Shown piece after piece: positions 1 through 12,136 of a DNA stretch of 64,000 nucleotides (position 1 is its first letter; every line of letters begins with the position of its first letter). The notes under the pieces are model-generated. The model had not been told where the DNA came from, searched no databases, and saw nothing but the letters and a program-made list of their open reading frames with translations. A program made the translations under genes and the position numbers. Origin of the DNA: Craspedostauros australis (lineage: Eukaryota; Bacillariophyta; Bacillariophyceae; Mastogloiales; Achnanthaceae); NCBI GenBank assembly GCA_026770025.1, contig JAMXDE010000043.1:186001-250000 (forward strand), written 5' to 3'.

Positions 1-3000
1 CGTGCAGCCAAGCTCATCGGCAGAAGGCAGCTCGTGGACCCAACGTGGATTTTATCGAGCCACATCCAGGCGCTCGTTTCCATGTCGATTTTGGTTTCAT
101 GAGTGCTACCAATGAGGCTTATGGCGCTGCCAAGCTTCGTGGCAAAGGTGCTCACCGCCGCGTTGTGCTATCCCTTGAGGGGTTCACATCGTACCTGCTC
201 ATCACTGATGCATACACGCGGTACACCTGGGTGTTCCCAACCAAGGACAGGTCACCTCCAGTTGAGATATTCACCAAACTCCTGGGTGATTTTGGTCGGC
301 GCACAGGTCATCGTGCGGTGCGAGTGGACACTGGCGGCGAGCTCGCTCGATCTGGGGCTTTCCAAGTGGCCGTCCGTGATGCAGGGTACAACCTTGAGCC
401 CACTGGCGCTGGCTGCTCCTGGATGAATGGGAAAGTGGAGCGGCTGAACCGCACCTTTGGCGTCATGACGAGGGCTCTGCTATACTCGGCTGGTCTCAAG
501 CCACAGTTTTGGGCCCTTGCACTTGTGCATTCGGTCTACTTGAAGAACCGACTGTGGCATGCGTCCATCTCCAAGACGCCGTACGAACTCCAGCATGGGG
601 TCAAGCCTGATCTTCAACACCTGCGTGTCTTTGGATCCCGCGTCACTGTTCGCAAACCTGGGCATCCGCCTGCGAAGCTCGACGTACATACCTACAATGG
701 CGTCTTCGTGGGGCACACTGCAACGCCAACCCTTCATCGATACTACGACCTGGACTCTGGCCGCATCAAAACTGCTGGCAACATCGTGTTCGACGAGGCT
801 CACTTCACGTCCAGCAGTCGGCCTCCGGGACCGCAGCTTTTGTTCGAGCTGGGATTTCACGCACCTCATGGCGTTGACACATCGATCCCGGTGAAGGGTG
901 ATAGTGTCCCAGTCGACGGTTCCGGTGGACACCGCGTCCTGGTCGAGTCCTGCGTGACATGCGGTGATTCCGAGTTACACGCCGCCGCTGCAGCGTGCTC
1001 TTCCACCATTCGTCGCTTTGCGCGATCGCTGGAGATGGCAAGCGAACCTTTCGGTTTTCCATTCGCACAAGACATTGAGGTGTCTGGCTCGGACCCGTGT
1101 GCTGGACTGGTGCTTGTGCACGACGATGCGCGAGGGCGGCTGCAGCTGCAGACATGTACACCTGGCACTCCGGCTGCTCGCATTCCCCGATGGCGGTCAC
1201 GTCTCCGGTCTGCACATTTGCTCACGCTGGATGGCACAGACATTTCCAGTGGTGATGAAGTCGTTCGTGTCATCTCGAGTGCACGGCAACGCAAGGCAGG
1301 TCCGATCGTCGCGATCTTCGCTTTTGATGAGGCACGCAATGCGCTGTCACAACAGGGTGTCCCGCAGCTCTACTTCGACCAGCTTCGACATGTCCAGGAC
1401 GTCCTTCGACAGATTTCGCCGCAGGCTCGCGCTGTCACTGATGCTCCCAAGCTCACACGCCGCAAATTGTTGCTGCGAGATGACTGGGATGAGTGGCAAG
1501 CTGCAGAGTTCAAGCAGATGGAGCAATACCACCATCAAGGGATGTTCGGTGATCCAGTGGATGCTCCTTCCGGTGCGGCGGTGTTCAATTGGGTGTGGGT
1601 GTATGTTGTGAAGACCCATGAGAACAACCGCAAGAAGGCCCGCGCAGTCTGCGATGGTTCCACCCGAGGGGGCAACGTCCGTGTCTTTGGTCATACCTAC
1701 GCTGCCACGCCGGATCTCACTGAGTTTCGCATCCTTGTTGCTATTGCTGCCGTCCAACGCCTGCTCATCTTTGGGGCTGATGTCGCCAATGCTTTTGCCG
1801 AAGCTCCGGCCAGCGCGCAACGATACTACATGAAGGTGGACGATCAATTCCGTTCGTGGTGGGAGCAGAAGCATGGTGCTACCATTCCTCGTGGCCATGT
1901 TGTGCCCGTTCTCAAGAACCTACAGGGTCATCCTGAGGCGCCTCGGCAATGGAGCATCCATGTCAATGGGATCATGAAGCGCATGGGCCTGACATCCACC
2001 ACGCACGCCCCGTGCCTTTACACTGGACTCATCCGCGGTGAGCGTGTCTTCATACTCCGGCAAGTCGATGACTTCGCAGTCGCCACATCACGACAGCACA
2101 CCTACGTCGCGTTCTGTGATTTGCTTGACGAGCAACTCAATCAACCAATCACTAGGCATGGACTCTTCTCCCACTACAATGGGCTTGACCTCACTCAGGG
2201 CCGATCACATGTGACAGTACACTGCACCACATACCTGAACAAGGTGCTCCAAAAGCATGGATGGCAAGATCTTCGGTCGTCGCAGCGACTCCCCATGCGT
2301 GCGGACAATGGGTACATTCGACAACTGGACAGTGCAGACGTCCCAGCTACTGAAGGAGAGCGGCGACAACTACAGGCATCGTTCTTCAGTTATCGGCAGG
2401 CCATTGGTGAACTGATTTGGGCCATGGTTTCGTGCCGTCCGGACATATCGTTCCCCATGGTAAAGCTCAGCCAGTTTTCCGTCAACCCGGCCAAGGTCCA
2501 TTATGAGGCGGTCAAATACCTCTTCCGATACATTGCTGCCACCAGGGAGCTTGGAATCACGTACTGGCGGCCGTCGCCCCTGCCTGATCTTCCAGACATA
2601 CCTGTGCCGCTGCCCCTTTCACCGCCTGAGGACATTTCGCACAACGTGGACGATCATGAGACAGTCCGATTCTCCACGGTCTATGGGTACGTGGACGCCA
2701 ACTGGGGCTCCGATATTCGCCATCGGCGCTCGGTCACTGGCATCGTGTTCATGTTCGGCGGCGCTGCCGTTGCGTGGAAGACTCGTGTCCAGCCGACCGT
2801 GTCCCTCAGCAGCTCCGAAGCCGAGTTTGTCGCTGCCAGCGATGCTGGCCGCATGGCTCTGTGGCTTCGTTCCATCCTCGATGAGATCGGGGTGTCGCAA
2901 CAGCACGCCACTCTCATCTTCGAGGACAATCAAGGAGCACACATGATGGCCAACGCAAGTCAGCCTACACGGAATTCGAGACATATTGATATCCGAACCT

Positions 3001-3302
3001 TCGCGGTCAGTGACTGGGTGGATCGGGATCTTATTCTTATCGAGGACGTCGCATCCGATCTCAACGCAGCGGATGCATGCACCAAACAGACGCCGTCGGT
3101 TCTCTTTTTCCGCCATACTGACTTGATAATGGGTCGCTTCCGCCCGTCTTTCGCTCAAGACCATGATGGGCGTCGCTCGGTCAGAGCAATTTTTCCCGCT
3201 GGAAATCTTCCAGCGTGGGGGGGTGTTGGCATACGTACGCAGGACAGACGTCCGCAGCCTCCGCCTCTGAAGAGTGACAACGGAGACAGTCTCCTCCCAT
3301 AA
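1..3302 (+). mobile_element. Copia-A: Ty1/Copia LTR retrotransposon, right-hand part
   Basis: An open pol reading frame enters from the left window edge. In order it holds an integrase core (FHVDFG, then VDTGGE and a WMNGKVERLNRT-like block), a long linker, a Copia-type reverse transcriptase (ADVANAFAEAP; active-site block RQVDDFAVA) and RNase H (YGYVDANWGSD, SSSEAEFVAASD, EDNQGAH). Gag, protease and the 5' LTR lie outside the window. A G-run at 3217-3223 fits a polypurine tract, and the TGTTGG that follows at 3224 is the likely start of the 3' LTR, so the frame ends inside the LTR as it does in Copia-B. The right end of the LTR cannot be placed because no partner is visible. The visible coding part looks whole. 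Its RT differs clearly from that of Copia-B, so the two are separate lineages. Confidence 0.93.
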
Positions 3303-4347
3303 ATCCATCATTAGCACACACACACACACACATCCTCCCGTACAGATACTGACAAGGAGGACATCTCAAAGGGATGGAATGACGATGGCCAACGTGGAGA
3401 GAAATCCGACACATACGACTAAATCGATGATTTCAATCGTGAACGTGATTGCGTGGCTCCAACAAGAAAGATGTGGAATCACCAAGATCATGTTCTCCCG
3501 ATCCATCGAAATCGCGAGCGCCTCGGAGGAACGAAAGCCATGGTTGACGACCGCGATGATGGCCATACTGGTGATAATGATGATGGTGATGGCTGTGATG
3601 GGAATATCTGCCGCTGCGAGAATCGAAGACAGAACATCAAATGTGCAAAGAGATAGGAGGTGGAGGCATCGGCGCAGCGAAGCCCACGCACCATCGTGGA
3701 ACATGGAGTCTGCGTGAAAAACCATGCTGACGAGTATCCGGTTGCGGCAAATCACGAAGCATGAGCATCAAGATCATCATCGGCGAGCACAGCGATGCAC
3801 TTCACGATGAACGAATCCTCGTTCTGCGACGGAACCCATGCCTAATCGCAGTGCAGCGCATCAAGCGTGGTTGGCATCACGGCGCCGGACCACCATCGAG
3901 GCGAATGGTACCAATACCCATTGAGCGCGTCCATTCTGCAACCGCTGCAGTAGCGCTTCAATGTCACGCATTGGTCAAGAGCGCGCATGGTCCGGATACG
4001 TACGACCATGGCCCGCTGCATCGACGCTACACCATTCGAACGGATTGGAAAGTCATGATGTGGGGCACGCGACCAACAACTGCGATGCGAGACAGGGCGG
4101 GACTTGGCGACACGTGCGCAAGAATGACTTGGTCACCGTCGCGGCATTGGAATGTGGGCAAGAGCACTCCGCGCCGCACTGGCTTGGTCGACTGCGGGAT
4201 GCAGAGTTGCTACGACAGAGAGGTTCCTGGGGTTATTCCATCCCATCAAAGCGATCAGCAGGGTGGTGATACACAGAAGGGCATACCAACTTTCGCAGTT
4301 GCCGGGTCGCTTTCCATTCAACATGTACAACTGGTCTACAACATAAC
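3303..4347. other. Intergenic region with a CA microsatellite
   Basis: No convincing gene. A short CA repeat begins near 3314 and may still lie in the Copia-A LTR. Several short open frames exist on both strands (the longest, at 3761-4351, is 196 codons) but none shows a recognisable motif or biased composition. The 3' end of the ATPase gene closes the interval. Confidence 0.6.
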
Positions 4348-6893
4348 TTAGTGGTCCGCATCTGTCAACAATGAACAATTGTCGTCCATGGCACTTGCCA
4401 TGTTGCCTCTGCTGCCCATCGCACCATCCTTCGAAGTGTTTTCTGCTTGAGAGTCGCGTGCCTTCCTTGCCGCAACCAAGTCTGCAACAGAATCAACGGT
4501 CACATGACTTGGCGTTCGCTCCGATGTCATATCTTGGTTGATGCTCGATTGGTCATGATCTTGTGGCAAAGCAAAGGAGTTGACTTGACCTGTGAGACTG
4601 CTTTCCATCTTGATCTCATGCACGCGATCTTCGTCAATGTAGTCGCCGTAGGCTTCACGGAAGATCCTGCATTTGGGAAGAGCGCCCCATTTCTCATAGA
4701 ATCCCAACGCCTGGGTAAAATAGCTACGGATGCGAGGGTCTTCTGGGTTACTGCTCTTCAACATGTACTTGCCTGCCAACTCGCATACAAGGCCTGCTTC
4801 GTGAAGGTGCTCTCCTTTCCGGGCTTGCTTGATGGCATCATTGTAGCAGGACTCCACTAGAGCAGGCTTGGTGCCTCCGACCTTGATTGCTTTCCATTCG
4901 GCACGAAGAATCAAGTACCGATGGAACGCGCACATTCCTTTGGCTTCGCAGGTTTCCTTCAGCCGCCGCTTTTGCTGTCGCAACATCTTGAGATATTTTC
5001 GCTTCTTCGTTTGGTGATATCGGTGAGAGGCCATGACGCCACTGAGGATGGCGGAAGATGTGAAACGGTCAAAAGTAGGATCCGAAGTGGTGCTTGTCCT
5101 GAGCAGATGATTGACTTTCTCCGCGTGTCCAAACTTCCCGAAGTACACTGCGATGTGGAGTCTGCACCAATAGGCCAGAAATAGGTTGGATGTATCAGTC
5201 TGCTCATACTTGTCAGCGTCCATGAGTGCCTCCCAGTCCAACTTGAGAGTGCCGCGCATGTAGTGGGAGGTATTTGATAGTTCAGTGACCACCCCAATGC
5301 GCCCTTCATTTTTGTATATCTTCATGTGTTCGATGAGAGAGCTTGCGGCTGCTATCACCTCTGTGAGAGGCCGCCCGTCAAAGAATGAGGAGTATAGACT
5401 GCCCTCCTGCGCTAACTCACTGAGCTCAACGTCACCAACTGCCATGGCCGAGTCATAAGCATGTTGGAAGTCTTGCCTCAGTTGGTAGAAGGGTTTAGAG
5501 TATGGATCGATGAAAACAGCAGCGGCATAGTAAATCCATCCTTCTGTCTTCGTGCCACGGTGTATCCGGCGTATAGTCTCTTTTGCAATCTTGGCGCATT
5601 TGTGAGCGTTCGCAAATTCACCCATCTTCATCTGGAGGATGGCAAAGCCATTCAAAGCACCAGCAGAATACTCACAGATACCATCCCTTTTAGTCATCTG
5701 TATCAGCAACAAGGTCGCCAACATCCATGCCACCATCTCTTGACTCGAGTATGCTCGGATAGCAACCTCGTGCAATAGATTCATGGAGTGTATTGTGTGT
5801 GGATTGATTGTGATGGGATTTTGCTCGAAAAACTGCTCCATACTTGTCTTCTCCAAGTACGCTTTCACAGAAAAAAGCTGCGAAAAAGCGCGCAACACCA
5901 ACCATCGCTTCGGATACTCCCCACACAATTGAACACCCTGTTGGGCCAACTGCAAGCCTTTCATGTGCTCATTTTGCTTCCCCAATGCATTGGCCATCGC
6001 GATGTACGTAGGCAGCTTGTCATGGATGGATTGGCCATGATCAAGCACCTCGTATCCCAACGAATACCCCAAGTCAAATCGATTCAGCGTGAGCTCGATG
6101 TCGCACCGAGAGCGCACCAACCGAATCATCAAGTCGTACTGATCTTGCCATGGGTCACCTCTCACCTTGCGCAATGACGTGCTTGCGAGCTGGAGGTACG
6201 TTGCAGCAGGCACCAACGCGGCGATCTGGAGCGCGTACTCGCCAACCTGAAGATTGCGCCGAGTCGCTGCGAGGTGGTCCTTGGTTGGGGCGCAGTTGAG
6301 ATGATCGGCTGCGATGAAGAACATGCTGCTGTCGCCCCCTTGATCATTGCCGTTGTTCGTTTCGTCGCCGTTTGTACTTGTGCAGAGATTCCACAAACAC
6401 TGCCCGATCCGCAGTCGGAGCTTGATGCGAGGCTCTCCGAAAGGTACGAGATTGCGTGCTGCCTGCTGGATGCGGTCGTGTGCAAATCGATAGCTGGCAC
6501 CGCCGATGGAGTTTGCAAGGAGTCCCTCCAGAACGGCTTGCTCCAACCACTCTGCGAGTGGCTTTTCAGCTTTCGCCTTGGTAGTCTTGCCTGGATCGTT
6601 GCTGCGTGTACTTGTGCCTCGGCTGGTGCTGCTTGTGCCGGCGGGAGGAAGAGCGTGAGCAGGAGTAGGGAGGATGTCACTTCCCGTTGGATTGTGTTGC
6701 TCTTCGTACTCCCAGACCGCCTGTAGAGTATCAAACTCAAACGACGATCGAATATACGATGCCAGTATCAGGGCCTTCTGCAATGGGACAGGCAAAGATC
6801 GCAGCTTGGATGAAATGAGCTGGACCACGTTGCTTGCTGCCGCCTTGCTGCCGCTATCCATATCATCATTGCCACTGGTGCCGCCACCCCCAT

Positions 6894-6928
<35 letters not shown>

Positions 6929-8511
6929 TCGTTGTGGCTGGTCTGGTTGAAACTGAGCAGAGAAGGATCGAGCTCCCACTGGAATGTGATCCGGCTGTAC
7001 GTCAATGCCTTCTTGCGTTCCATGTCTTGCAGAAGCTGGATCGTGTGGAAAATGTTGCCGTCGGTCTGTTCATGCAAAAGCTCAACGACCTCATCCACAA
7101 CATCATCGTCCTGATCGAACAATTGCGATACCCAATCGTACAGCTCCTTTTTGCTGAAGTTCTGCAGATGGATGTCGGTGTGGGCTGTGTCATCCGGTGA
7201 TGACGAATATTGCGATTGCAGCTCGCCAAGGAACTTCATGAGGGGAAGGTTTGCGTTGAACTCCATCAGCTCGTTGGGGGATTGCGGATTGATCTCTTGC
7301 CGGATCGTGCCAATCCACAGAAAGTGAGGCTGATACATGGCAGTGGAGATGAGATCCATGCATTCTTGAGATGCCCATTGCAGATCATCGAGTACCATCA
7401 CGACTGGATGGCGTCTTGATGAGATGAGGGACAAGAACTGGGTGAAAGTATACTGGAATCGGTTCCACGATGTCTCTGTGGATGAGATCTGCGCAGTCTG
7501 GGATGGTTGTGCAAGCGAGGATGTGATGGATGCGTCACATGTTTGCTCTTCGCCGAAGAGGATCGATAGCGCTGGCACGAGTGTCACAAGAACATCCTTC
7601 TGCTGCATTGTGAGGCTGCTCGATGCGATGATGGATCGAAGGCGTTGTAGCTCTGAGGATTGGCTCACGACGGGGTGATGGCGGTGCTTGTCTGCGTTGC
7701 CATCACCAGTCGTCGCTGCGCTACTGGCCTCCCCGCTTCGTGTCATTGACGGGCGCGAGGAAGTAAGTTGCTTGCACCAATCGGACAGCGACTGGGTGAT
7801 GGCGGAGAATGGGTTGCCTTGCTGATGCTCCTGGAACTTCCCCTTGAGCACACGGACATGTTTTGTCCTGTTCGTGGTTCGGCCGGGATCGAGTAATTGG
7901 TCACAGAAGATATCCACGAGCTTCGATTTGCCTGTACCGCTGGTGCCCCAAACGAAGGCTGCTGGGGCGAAGGATCGGCTGGAGGATGCATCCACAGGTG
8001 ATTCTGACTCAGGAGTATCGTGCGATGAAGTGTTCTGGGTGTTTCCCTTCGTTCGTTCGGTTGGTTTTCTTGGTTTGGAATGTTGCATCATCTGATCGAA
8101 TACACGATGCAGCAATCGCAACTCCTTCTCGCGTCCAAAGAATCCGTTGATGTCATCGCCATCAACTTTGCCGCCGCCACTGTCGATGTGATTGGAGAAG
8201 AGAGTGCTTGGGACCTCTGTCTCGAGCTCGGTCTCGTTGTATCCATCGTCGTAGAAGTCGTTGCCTGACGTCAAGACATTGTTGTGCAGCCGAAGCAATG
8301 CCCTGTCCATCGATGACTTCCGCGTGGGCTGAGCGCCTTGCAGTGCATCTGAAGCGGAAGCCGCAGTGGCGGTGGTGGTGGTGACAGTGGTGGTAGAAGG
8401 GGCCATCCTACTTGTAGAGTCCAACTCCTTGATGGATGTTGGGAAACGAATGGATTCTGATGGTACCACTGGGGTTATCGCTGAGGACCTCGAAGATGGA
8501 TGAGGTGACAT
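4348..8511 (-). CDS. Large AAA/STAND-like ATPase with TPR-like C-terminal half (COG3899-type)
   Basis: The single open frame encodes 1387 residues from an ATG at 8511. The first 115 residues are Ser/Thr-rich and probably disordered. An FFGREKEL block (about 124-131) opens the AAA_16-type module, followed by a clear Walker A, GTSGTGKS (189-196), and Walker B, VVMVLDDLQWAS (370-381). A FAHDRIQQAA motif near residue 675 is typical of the predicted ATPase module found next to kinases and cyclases in bacteria and algae. The second half is helical and fits TPR-like repeats. No kinase, cyclase or histidine-kinase domain is present, so this is a stand-alone version. By family analogy it is a signalling or scaffold NTPase; the ligand is unknown. 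An Asn/Ser/Gly-rich insert lies around residues 530-560. An alternative start is M36. Confidence 0.88.
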
Positions 8512-8558
8512 GTATTATGTTGAGTGTTGGGCGCCAATTGATGGTGCTGTTGTTGTGG

Positions 8559-8559
8559 T

Positions 8560-8629
<70 letters not shown>
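8559..8629. repeat. TTGCTG hexanucleotide microsatellite
   Basis: About twelve copies of TTGCTG (CAGCAA on the other strand) in a nearly pure run, 48 bases upstream of the ATPase start codon. It lies in the 5' leader or core promoter of that gene. The same tract creates an artificial poly-Leu frame on the + strand. Confidence 0.95.
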
Positions 8630-8630
<1 letters not shown>

Positions 8631-11443
8631 TTCTGGGTGCCTCACCTTCGCTCTTGCCTCTGCTGTTTTGGTGACGTGAAGGTAGTGCTGGACTTCATGC
8701 CATGTGCTTCTTTCCTCCTGGAGTCATTCCGGAGCCAGGAAACGGGACAGTGAGGATACTTTGTCTCTTACGATTGCCCCATCGTCTCTTTCTCTCTCTC
8801 TCTCTCCTCTCCCAACATGCCAGGGTCCGGAGAGTTGTCTTCCACGGTGCGGGTCTTGGCGCGTGTTGCCCTCTTCTTGTGGCAATTCCGCGCGTCCACG
8901 ATGTCGCCATCTTTCGCTTGTGACCCTGCGAGAGTCTGACGCGACATGACGTCATCTGGCACAAACCAACGAATGTGTCGCGATGTTGATTTCGTTCCGA
9001 AGAACACGAGCACTTTGCAAAGAGCGGTTGACGAGACGTCACAATTGAACTCACAAAGGTCACAAATGCGTTTGTGATGGTGTCATGCTATTCGCCAAAG
9101 TGTATTGGAATAAGTAGATATTGCACAGAGACGACGAACAGGGCAACAAAGAGAAACATATTTAAGCTCAGTCAAAGCACACAATCACATTTAGTCTTTT
9201 ATGTCCAAGTTGCAATATACCATGATGTCACTGAAAAATTGCTGAAAATTGGTATTTTCCCTTCATGTCCCCATTGACCGGTGACCGAATTGTCTGTACG
9301 ACCACCAGTACACACGATTGAGCAACAAATGGACAGGCACTCTACCTCCAAAAGAGACTACATATGTGAAGGCATCTGTCTACAAGAATACAAGTGCATG
9401 GCTCATCCTGCATGCACAGTTGATGCTTCTCACTTGCCTCTTTGCCATGTGTTCCAAGATTACATATGTATGAAACTGACATCTTCCATGCAGGATGTGC
9501 TGGTCTTGGATCAAAAGCAAGACTATCCTGCAAAATTGGAACAAGACTAAGACATGGAACACTCGCACCTTCACTCCAACAATTGGAGAATCAGCTCTCA
9601 AACCTGCCAAGAGCGATGAAACATCGTGGTTTCATCGCCTGGGGATTGTGGAGCAATTTTTCAAATGTACAAGACCATGAACAGCGACAACCAACAGCAG
9701 AGCAGTGTGATGACCAGCCCATCTCGTTTTCCTCTCCAACCTTCAACCAAAACAATCTCAGAAAAACAACAATCTTGCAAAACTCAAGCTTTACAACCAC
9801 CAAATCAACTCAAAACACATTCTCAATCGTCTCATCTACGTTCGTGGTCACACTACGTTTAACCACGCTGACGTTGGCAGTTTTACTTCCCCTTTTGACC
9901 TGCCAAAGTCCGACACTGGAAGGCAAAGCCGGACACAACCGGACTTCTTTTGCCCTCTATTTTCGCTGTCCAGTAGCTTTCAGACACGCTATTTTGGCAC
10001 TGCATGTGGCTTCGTCGCAGCGCAGAACAATTCTGGTTTTCGTCATCCTTGCATCGTGACGCAAAACCGCACTCTTTTTGCAGTTGTCGGATGGCAACTG
10101 CAAAGAAAGCCAAGAACTGTGCAACGTGGACAATAACAGTTCTGTCTTTGGCCGCCACTTGTCGGCAGCCCGGCCAACTCAACCAACTCCCGCACGCCCT
10201 CATTTCGTGCATTGGTTGGCACCACGTGCTCTGTGGGTGGGACAGTGGTCGGGATCTAGCGAAGGCCAACAGTGAGAAGCGAGATGCCTCGGCGTTGACG
10301 ATGATACGAGAAGACGAAGAAGATGGTAGAACGGGGGATGCAACAGATCGCCGCAGAATGACATCCGTTCCAATCGAAGATCCCATCCAGCACTAACTCG
10401 AAAGGCAATACGAGTACAGTCGTACTGTGCACATGTGCAGCGTGCAGTAGGAGATATGGATACTAGGATACGAGCAGCTCGGATTATATAACTACTGAAG
10501 ATCAGCCCGCTTGTGATCTTGTACCGGACGATCAGCAAAGTCGATTCATCCGAGATGAGCTTCCCGGAACTCACGTTCCCATCTGTGCGAGGTGCTCGTA
10601 CGTGCAAGCAGAATCGACGAAAAGGCCATCCGTCACTCCAGATTGTGGGAACATGCAGATGGACAATGTGCGATGGACGATGGACGATGGACGATGGATG
10701 AGCATCGATCTCGATTGGACGTGCCAGGACGAGTGCAACCGTTGAAGGCAATGAAATCAGCATCCATCCTGCTGCAGACATGATACCAGACACGGGCAGG
10801 GGAGACTGTATCTCATCCCAATGAGATCCAGTAAGAGCAGAAGATAGGGAAGTACTGGAGGGACGAAATGAACGAGGAGATGTAGGCAAGCCAAACGGGG
10901 AGGCAGAAACTGCCTTCCGACAATTAAGTCTCATCCAACGACAAACAATTAGCCATCAACCACACAGGCACGATCGTGTAGAGTGCTGGTACTTTGTACG
11001 TCAAGTCCTCTACTCTACTGTTGTACATGTAGGTAGTCCCTTCTCATATCACTGCGGGAGCTCTCCTTTGGGAGGAGCCTTTGACACTGAAGTCGTATGG
11101 AGTTGGGCCGTACACAATAGGATACGAGTATAGCATTATGTTAAGCTCATCCATGTGAAGTGCTACTTGAATACAATCGGCAGTTGTGCAGGCTCTCAAA
11201 ACCGTGCATGGACTGCCTCCTTCTTGAACTTGTGCCTGCGCACCTGTTGCCGCGATGCCGTAATCTTCGTCGGTACGAAGTATCGAACCCTGTGCTTCCG
11301 TTCGCACTCGCAGCATCACTTTGGCCACCTCGATTTGGACCTCCGTGACCTGATCTTCAGCGGCCTTCTCCCGGTCCGCGTCTTTTACTTGGTTCGCGAG
11401 TTGGACCTCTTCCCCTCTTTGCACCCGATCCACCCTTTTCCTT
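8630..11443. other. Gene-poor interval
   Basis: I see no supported gene. There is a CT-rich run near 8790-8812 and a short GATGGAC repeat near 10674-10698. Open frames up to 244 codons (10200-10934, minus strand) lack recognisable domains, a convincing start context or biased composition. The 3' flank of the secreted-repeat gene lies at the right end. Confidence 0.5.
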
Positions 11444-12136
11444 CTATTTACCCTTTGCCGTCGTTTTACCCTTTGACGTCGTTTTACCCTTTGCCGTCGT
11501 TTTACCCTTTGACGTCGTTTTACCCTTTGCCGTCGTTTTACCCTTTGACTTCGATTTACCGTTTGCCGTCGTTTTACCCTTTGACTTCGATTTACCGTTT
11601 GCTGTCGTTTTACCCTTTGACTCCGGTTCATTCTCCGGACCCGATTCGATGCTTAAACTCGTTGTACGGCGTGGGCGTAATCCTCGGCTTCCACGTGTTC
11701 GGCGGCTTGGACGCGATCCTCGGCTTGGACTCCGTTCACTTCTTGCAGTTGATCCACGGCTTTGGACTAGGCTACGTTTTGCGCCTGGTCTACCTTGCCC
11801 GGAGCCTCCACTGCCCGGAGCCGCGCCAAGTGGACCTGGGGTTTTTCGTTCACCTGGGCCTACTCTTCCACTTGTGACAGGCGTGATTCTTCCTTTTGTC
11901 CCAGCTCCGTTTGCTGCCCCTGGTTTTCCTTGGTTTAGGCCTCCTTGGCTTCCATGGCTTCGAACTGCCGGGGTTGGCTCACCTTCGGGTCGAAAGTCAT
12001 CATTGATTAATGGTAGACGACGACCCGTTCGGAGGAATCGTTTGGAAAGGTCTTCCTCGCGCGGATTGGTGGCAACGTTCTCGGCTGCCTGCGCGACGAT
12101 GGCAGCAGCGAGAAGGAGGGCAAGTTTTGTCTTCAT
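11444..12136 (-). CDS. Secreted Lys/Thr repeat protein with RFLR and RRL motifs
   Basis: The predicted protein has 230 residues. I chose the ATG at 12136 because it starts a textbook signal peptide (MKTKLALLLAAAIVAQA, cleavage about 17/18) and follows an A-rich leader; the frame is open 57 codons further upstream. Next comes a short acidic stretch (REED) and KRFLRTGRRL (residues 32-41), then a Gly/Pro/Arg/Ser-rich, strongly basic middle, and residues 173-230 built of KGKTTA, KGKTTS and NGKSKS units, ending at a stop just after the repeats. Signal peptide, RxL-type processing motif and a repetitive Lys/hydroxy-residue tail resemble diatom silica-wall proteins (silaffin- or cingulin-like). The RFLR also recalls oomycete RxLR effectors. 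No homologue is recognised. A different frame stays open past the repeats to 11044, so the true C-terminus is uncertain. Confidence 0.62.
   Translation of the reverse strand: MKTKLALLLAAAIVAQAAENVATNPREEDLSKRFLRTGRRLPLINDDFRPEGEPTPAVRSHGSQGGLNQGKPGAANGAGTKGRITPVTSGRVGPGERKTPGPLGAAPGSGGSGQGRPGAKRSLVQSRGSTARSERSPSRGSRPSRRTRGSRGLRPRRTTSLSIESGPENEPESKGKTTANGKSKSKGKTTANGKSKSKGKTTAKGKTTSKGKTTAKGKTTSKGKTTAKGK
11447..11620. repeat. 18-bp coding minisatellite
   Basis: Roughly nine to ten units of 18 bp, alternating two near-identical versions, encode the KGKTTA/KGKTTS tail of the secreted protein. The array has no stops in several frames on both strands, which explains overlapping open frames here. 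Unit-number change would lengthen or shorten the tail in steps of six residues without a frame change. Confidence 0.85.

Noticed and set aside
3761-4351. 196-codon + strand frame downstream of Copia-A
   Set aside because: No family resemblance, mixed composition and overlap with the end of the ATPase gene.
8436-8753. Poly-Leu frame on the + strand
   Set aside because: Artefact of the TTGCTG microsatellite.
10200-10934. 244-codon minus-strand frame
   Set aside because: No recognisable domain or compositional bias; neighbouring sequence is non-coding in character.
11155-11877. 240-codon + strand frame with FYPL repeats
   Set aside because: It reads the 18-bp minisatellite antisense. The minus strand has the signal peptide and the sensible composition.
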